In this document: in pieces, positions 6,973-9,784 of the stretch
Position numbering within the stretch: the first letter of the stretch is position 1
Layout: the number at the start of each line of letters is the position of its first letter
Assembly: GCA_021828935.1 (NCBI GenBank)
Contig: JAJZCU010000044.1
Span: 1-9,784, forward strand
DNA from: Planctomycetota bacterium
Lineage (GTDB): Bacteria > Planctomycetota > Phycisphaerae > WQYP01
DNA length: 9,784 nt
Direction of reading: 5' to 3'
Notes under the pieces: model-generated
Seen by the model: only the letters and a program-made list of their open reading frames with translations
Databases searched by the model: none
What the model was told of the DNA's origin: nothing
Position numbers and translations under genes: made by a program

Positions 6973-7001
6973 TTGCAAGACGGCCTTTGCGCCAGCACAA
7001 T
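6973..7001 (+). promoter_or_regulatory. Candidate promoter of the TPR gene
   Basis: TTGCAA (6973-6978), a 17-base spacer and CACAAT (6996-7001) match sigma-70 boxes at four of six positions each. Transcription would begin near 7008, leaving a leader of about 22 bases that includes the AAGG ribosome site at 7021. If correct, it rules out the in-frame TTG at 6973 as a start, since that codon is the -35 box. A palindrome AGGCGCCT (7002-7009) sits just downstream of the -10. Confidence 0.35.
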
Positions 7002-7029
7002 AGGCGCCTTCGCAACTTTCAAGGTAACA

Positions 7030-8439
7030 ATGAGCAAACAGCCTGACACAACACCGCAAATGACCGAAGGCCCCGGCAAGGGAAAGGCCTTTTTTGATCG
7101 CGCCCGCACCGTGGCCGAAAGCGGCAACTACGATTACGCCATCGACATGTACATTGAGGGCCTCAATCGGGAGCCGCAGAACCTCGTTGAGCACGAGGCT
7201 CTGCGCGACATCTCCCTGCGCCGCAAAATTCAAGGCGGCAAGCCACGCGGCGCCAAGGCCTACTTTAAGGGCAAAACGCCCAAAGAGGCCATGCTTAATG
7301 CTGAATATCAATTGGCCAAGGATCCCGGCAACATTCCCGCCATGCAAATGATGCTCAAGCAGGCCAATATCGCCGGATATGTGGATGTAGTCCGGTGGTT
7401 CGGCCCCATTTTTATCCACGCCAACCGCACGCAAAAAGCGCCCCAGGCTCGCTTGTACCTGGAAATGGCGGACCTGTATGAGGGCCTCGGTGACTTCCGT
7501 CTGGCCACCGACTGCATTCAGGCCGCCTTGCAAATGACCCCCAATGACATGGACTTGATCGGTCGTGTGAAAGACCTTTCCGCCAAACATGTGCTCCAGG
7601 AAGGCAAGTACGAACGCGGCGGCGATTTCAAAGATTCACTGCGAAACAAGCAGGAAACTCAGGAGCTTCTGCAGGAAGGGGAACTCGACAAAAGCGAGCA
7701 GCATCGGCGGAAGCAGCTTGAGCAGGCGCGGGCCGACTATGAGGCCAATAAAATCGATCACCAAGCCATCGCCAAATATGTCGCCGCGTTGCTGCAAATC
7801 GAGGATGAAGACGAAGAAAATCAGGCCATTGACGTGTTGACCCAGGCCTTCAAAACAACCGGCAGCTATCGTTATAAGTTAACCATTGGCAACGTGCGGA
7901 TGAAACAATTCAAGCGCAATGCCCGCCTGCTCACCGACGCCATCAAAGACAATCCCGCCGACCGCGAACTGCGCGAAGAATACCGCCGGCTGGAAGAAGA
8001 GCAGCTCAAGTTTGAACTGGAAGAATTTGCCGACCGCGTGAAGCACTATCCCACTGACCAATTATTTATGTATGAATACGGTCGGCGGCTGTACGTGGCC
8101 AAGCGGTTTGACGAGGCCATCACGGCGTTTCAGCAGGCGCAACACCATCCCAAGCACCGGCCCCAGGCACTGCACTTGCTGGGCCGCTCGTTCATGGAAC
8201 GCAACATGAAGGATGAAGCCGCCGATACGCTGAAGCGCGCCATTGATGAATACGAATTGGCGGACACCGGCGACCACACGTCCAAAGAATTTTATTATTG
8301 GCTGGGCCGGGTGAACGAAGACCTTGGCCGCAGTCAGGAAGCCATGGCCACGTACAGCAAAATTACGCAATGGGACATCAGCTTCAGCGATGCGCGGCAG
8401 CGTCTTGAGCGCCTGCGCAAAGAACGTCAAAGCGCGTAA
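7030..8439 (+). CDS. Cytoplasmic tetratricopeptide-repeat protein, function unknown
   Basis: The start is ATG 7030, which has AAGG (7021-7024) five bases upstream; a TTG 57 bases further up is in frame but has no ribosome site. The product has 469 residues and no signal peptide or membrane segment, so it should be cytoplasmic. TPR-like helix pairs are visible at about 18-52 (AESGNYDYAIDMYIEGLNREP), 142-172 (LEMADLYEGLGDFRLATDCI), 342-375 (GRRLYVAKRFDEAITAFQQA), 378-409 (LHLLGRSFMERNMKDEAADT) and 420-452 (YWLGRVNEDLGRSQEAMATY). Between them lie highly charged helical stretches (about 200-240 and 305-335) that may form coiled coil, and an acidic run EDEDEEN (258-264). Two basic Gly-containing segments (64-82, KIQGGKPRGAKAYFKGK) stand out. 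TPR arrays bind proteins; no catalytic motif is present. It is a complete gene with good coding character, convergent with the next gene across 95 bp. I recognise no specific family. Confidence 0.9.
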   Translation: MSKQPDTTPQMTEGPGKGKAFFDRARTVAESGNYDYAIDMYIEGLNREPQNLVEHEALRDISLRRKIQGGKPRGAKAYFKGKTPKEAMLNAEYQLAKDPGNIPAMQMMLKQANIAGYVDVVRWFGPIFIHANRTQKAPQARLYLEMADLYEGLGDFRLATDCIQAALQMTPNDMDLIGRVKDLSAKHVLQEGKYERGGDFKDSLRNKQETQELLQEGELDKSEQHRRKQLEQARADYEANKIDHQAIAKYVAALLQIEDEDEENQAIDVLTQAFKTTGSYRYKLTIGNVRMKQFKRNARLLTDAIKDNPADRELREEYRRLEEEQLKFELEEFADRVKHYPTDQLFMYEYGRRLYVAKRFDEAITAFQQAQHHPKHRPQALHLLGRSFMERNMKDEAADTLKRAIDEYELADTGDHTSKEFYYWLGRVNEDLGRSQEAMATYSKITQWDISFSDARQRLERLRKERQSA

Positions 8440-8534
8440 AAGCCAACGATTTCCCAGGCGCTGGCGCCGAATCCCACTGCCATAAACTTAGTTAACGCCG
8501 AACGGCAACGGCGCCGTAAGCGCCGCCGCTTCGC
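8440..8534. other. Convergent spacer with GC palindromes
   Basis: The 95 bp between the two convergent stop codons hold several short palindromes (GGCGCTGGCGCC at 8459-8470, GCCGAACGGC and ACGGCGCCGT further on) but no T-tract after any of them. They could slow transcription from both sides; a classical intrinsic terminator is not seen. Confidence 0.3.
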
Positions 8535-9647
8535 CTACGAGCCGTTTGCCGCCGGAAGCGCCGGCGCCGCCGTATCCTCCGCGGAACCCGCGTCCTGCCC
8601 GCTGACATCCGCCTGTGCGGCGACGGCCCGCGCTACAGCCGCGTCTTGTATCGCGCGCCCCGCCACGTTCCACTGCGCGGCAAGCGAGGCCAATTCCTGG
8701 TCCGCACGCATGGTGCGATAACATTCAGCCAAGCCCTGAAATGCGTCTGGATAATTGGCGCAAACAGCTAACGCATGACCGAACACGCCCGCGGCTTCCG
8801 CCGTTTTGCCGTCGCGCAGCAATGCCGTGCCGTGGTTAAACCATATCCCGGCAACCTGCGGATCCGCCGCTTCCATGCGCTCATAGTGTTGCGCCGCCTT
8901 TTTATATTTAACCGCGGATACCAGGGCGTTGGCGCGATTTAACCCGGAAAACGCCGCCCCAGGTTTCGTCCCATCCCGATACGCCTGCGCCAGCCGGATC
9001 ACCGCAAAAGGAAATCCCAGAACGAACGGCGCGTTGCCCACGACCATTTTCCAGGCCTCTTTGCGCAGGCAGGGCCGGCACATAAATACATGCCGAGACC
9101 GATAGCCATAGATAAACACCAAAAAATAAAAGTAAAAGATCGTGAACACCTGCGGCCGCGAATATAGCAGGCATTTCCCGCACTTATGATAAAATTGCTC
9201 GCCCGGAATCGGCTCCGCCGGCGTGACTATCGCGTCACAAAATGCGCAATGAAACTGCGGCGTTTCCGCAAATCCCGAAAGATCCACCATGGCCTGGCAA
9301 TGCGGGCAAATTTCCGTGCGAAATAGATCGCCCCGCCCCGCGTCGTCCAGCGCCTCTTTGCGCCGCGTGGCCTGCATGACCGACGCAATCTGATTTATTT
9401 TCTGCACCAACTGCTCCCGGTTGGCTGACCGAATGGTCAACAGCACGTTGGCCGAGGTTCCGCCGCGCTGCGCCACTGAGATGACCATGGAATTAAAGCG
9501 GGCTACAGCGCGGTTCACCGCGAATATGGGAATGGTGGTTGGTCCCAGGACAATTTGTTCCCCATTGAACGACCCGCGCATGATCTTGCGCTCCTTGCGG
9601 GTGCGGGCATTGAGCATTTGGAACTTAAAATCAATCTGGTCCGCCAC
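8535..9647 (-). CDS. Membrane protein with four CxxC motifs and a TPR-like tail
   Basis: The GTG start at 9647 has a perfect GGAGG seven bases upstream, giving 370 residues; the frame stays open further up, to an ATG at 9779, but that extension crosses the promoter. Residues 1-100 form a soluble region with alternating strands and a final helix (QIDFKFQ, RGSFNGEQIVLGPTTIP, NSMVISVAQ) and no family I can name. Next come four CxxC pairs: CPHC (114-117) with CAFC (134-137), and CGKC (156-159) with CRPC (190-193). They look like zinc-ribbon knuckles. An aromatic transmembrane helix (167-182) lies between the third and fourth pairs, so those two would be separated by the membrane unless the segment is buried; a second weaker hydrophobic stretch is at 202-221. 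Residues 233-325 contain TPR-like helices (WFNHGTALLRDGKTAEAAGV, YPDAFQGLAECYRTM), and the end is Ala-rich and disordered. No signal peptide is evident. Function unknown; a sensor or assembly scaffold is possible. Confidence 0.9.
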   Translation of the reverse strand: MADQIDFKFQMLNARTRKERKIMRGSFNGEQIVLGPTTIPIFAVNRAVARFNSMVISVAQRGGTSANVLLTIRSANREQLVQKINQIASVMQATRRKEALDDAGRGDLFRTEICPHCQAMVDLSGFAETPQFHCAFCDAIVTPAEPIPGEQFYHKCGKCLLYSRPQVFTIFYFYFLVFIYGYRSRHVFMCRPCLRKEAWKMVVGNAPFVLGFPFAVIRLAQAYRDGTKPGAAFSGLNRANALVSAVKYKKAAQHYERMEAADPQVAGIWFNHGTALLRDGKTAEAAGVFGHALAVCANYPDAFQGLAECYRTMRADQELASLAAQWNVAGRAIQDAAVARAVAAQADVSGQDAGSAEDTAAPALPAANGS

Positions 9648-9654
9648 GGGATGT

Positions 9655-9659
9655 CCTCC
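9655..9659 (-). promoter_or_regulatory. Shine-Dalgarno site fixing the GTG 9647 start
   Basis: GGAGG on the minus strand lies seven bases before GTG 9647. It is the best ribosome site in the window and decides the start against longer in-frame alternatives. Confidence 0.75.
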
Positions 9660-9729
9660 GCGTTGTTTTGACTGGTCGGCGATCAGAAAAATGCGAAACG
9701 CGCCGACGCATAAACCCATTTGCGCCCAT

Positions 9730-9759
9730 AGTGTACCATCAGCGCCTGTGGCGCGACAA
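9730..9759 (-). promoter_or_regulatory. Extended -10 promoter for the CxxC/TPR membrane protein gene
   Basis: On the minus strand TTGTCG (9759-9754) is followed after 18 bases by TACACT (9735-9730), with TGG just before it, so the box reads TGgTACACT, an extended -10. Both hexamers match sigma-70 consensus at four of six positions. Transcription should begin near 9723, giving a leader of about 75 bases to GTG 9647. Confidence 0.55.
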
Positions 9760-9784
9760 TAGAGCGACCCCGCCGGCATGGACC

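Larger units (their letters stand above)
6549..7029. other. Divergent spacer between moeA and the TPR gene
   Basis: About 480 bp with no gene I can support. The overlapping minus-strand frames here (6591-6891) give Cys/Arg/Trp-rich peptides without any family signature or ribosome site. The spacer must hold promoters for both flanking genes; weak candidates are at 6588-6616 (minus) and 6973-7001 (plus). The nine-base string TAGGCGCCT occurs at 6913-6921 and again at 7001-7009. A short stem GCCTC/GAGGC lies at 6861-6879. No riboswitch fold was recognised. Confidence 0.5.

Noticed and set aside
6973..7029. TTG 6973 as the start of the TPR gene
   Set aside because: No ribosome site before it, while ATG 7030 has AAGG at the right distance; the TTG fits better as part of a -35 box.
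8459..8523. GC palindromes between the convergent TPR genes as a bidirectional terminator
   Set aside because: No T-tract on either strand after the stems.

Overview
The window reads as GC-rich chromosomal DNA from a Gram-negative bacterium. An apolipoprotein N-acyltransferase and a lipobox protein show an outer-membrane type envelope. The mix of an RHS protein, TPR/HEAT-repeat proteins of unknown function and many GC-rich palindromes resembles Planctomycetota (perhaps Phycisphaerae-like) or another PVC-group genome. That placement is an impression from gene style, not a phylogenetic result.

Left part (1-2370, plus strand): the 3' end of an RHS/YD-repeat gene enters from the left edge. It carries the conserved RHS core and then a roughly 230-residue unrecognised C-terminal tip. 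A small four-helix membrane protein follows on the same strand after 52 bp, which is where RHS immunity genes sit. Behind it lies a stretch of about 540 bp without an intact gene. This stretch holds what looks like a relic of RHS YD repeats (about 1898-2020) and two strong imperfect hairpins (2242-2264 and 2301-2329), one of them REP-like. It looks like an RHS locus scarred by recombination.

Middle part (2370-6548, minus strand): moeA (molybdenum cofactor synthesis) overlaps lnt (lipoprotein N-acylation) by the four bases ATGA. After 115 bp comes a HEAT-repeat lipoprotein, which is itself a likely Lnt substrate. The three genes may be one transcription unit read from about 6580 leftwards.

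Right part (6549-9784): a divergent spacer of about 480 bp separates moeA from a plus-strand gene for a 469-residue cytoplasmic TPR protein. The start is set at 7030 by a Shine-Dalgarno site, not at the upstream TTG. It converges on a minus-strand gene for a 370-residue membrane protein with four CxxC motifs, a transmembrane helix and a TPR-like tail. An excellent Shine-Dalgarno site and an extended -10 promoter place that start at GTG 9647.

No tRNA, rRNA, CRISPR array, transposase or integrase was seen. The best candidates for something new are the RHS tip with its membrane partner, the YD-repeat relic, the hairpin pair, and the zinc-ribbon/TM/TPR protein.
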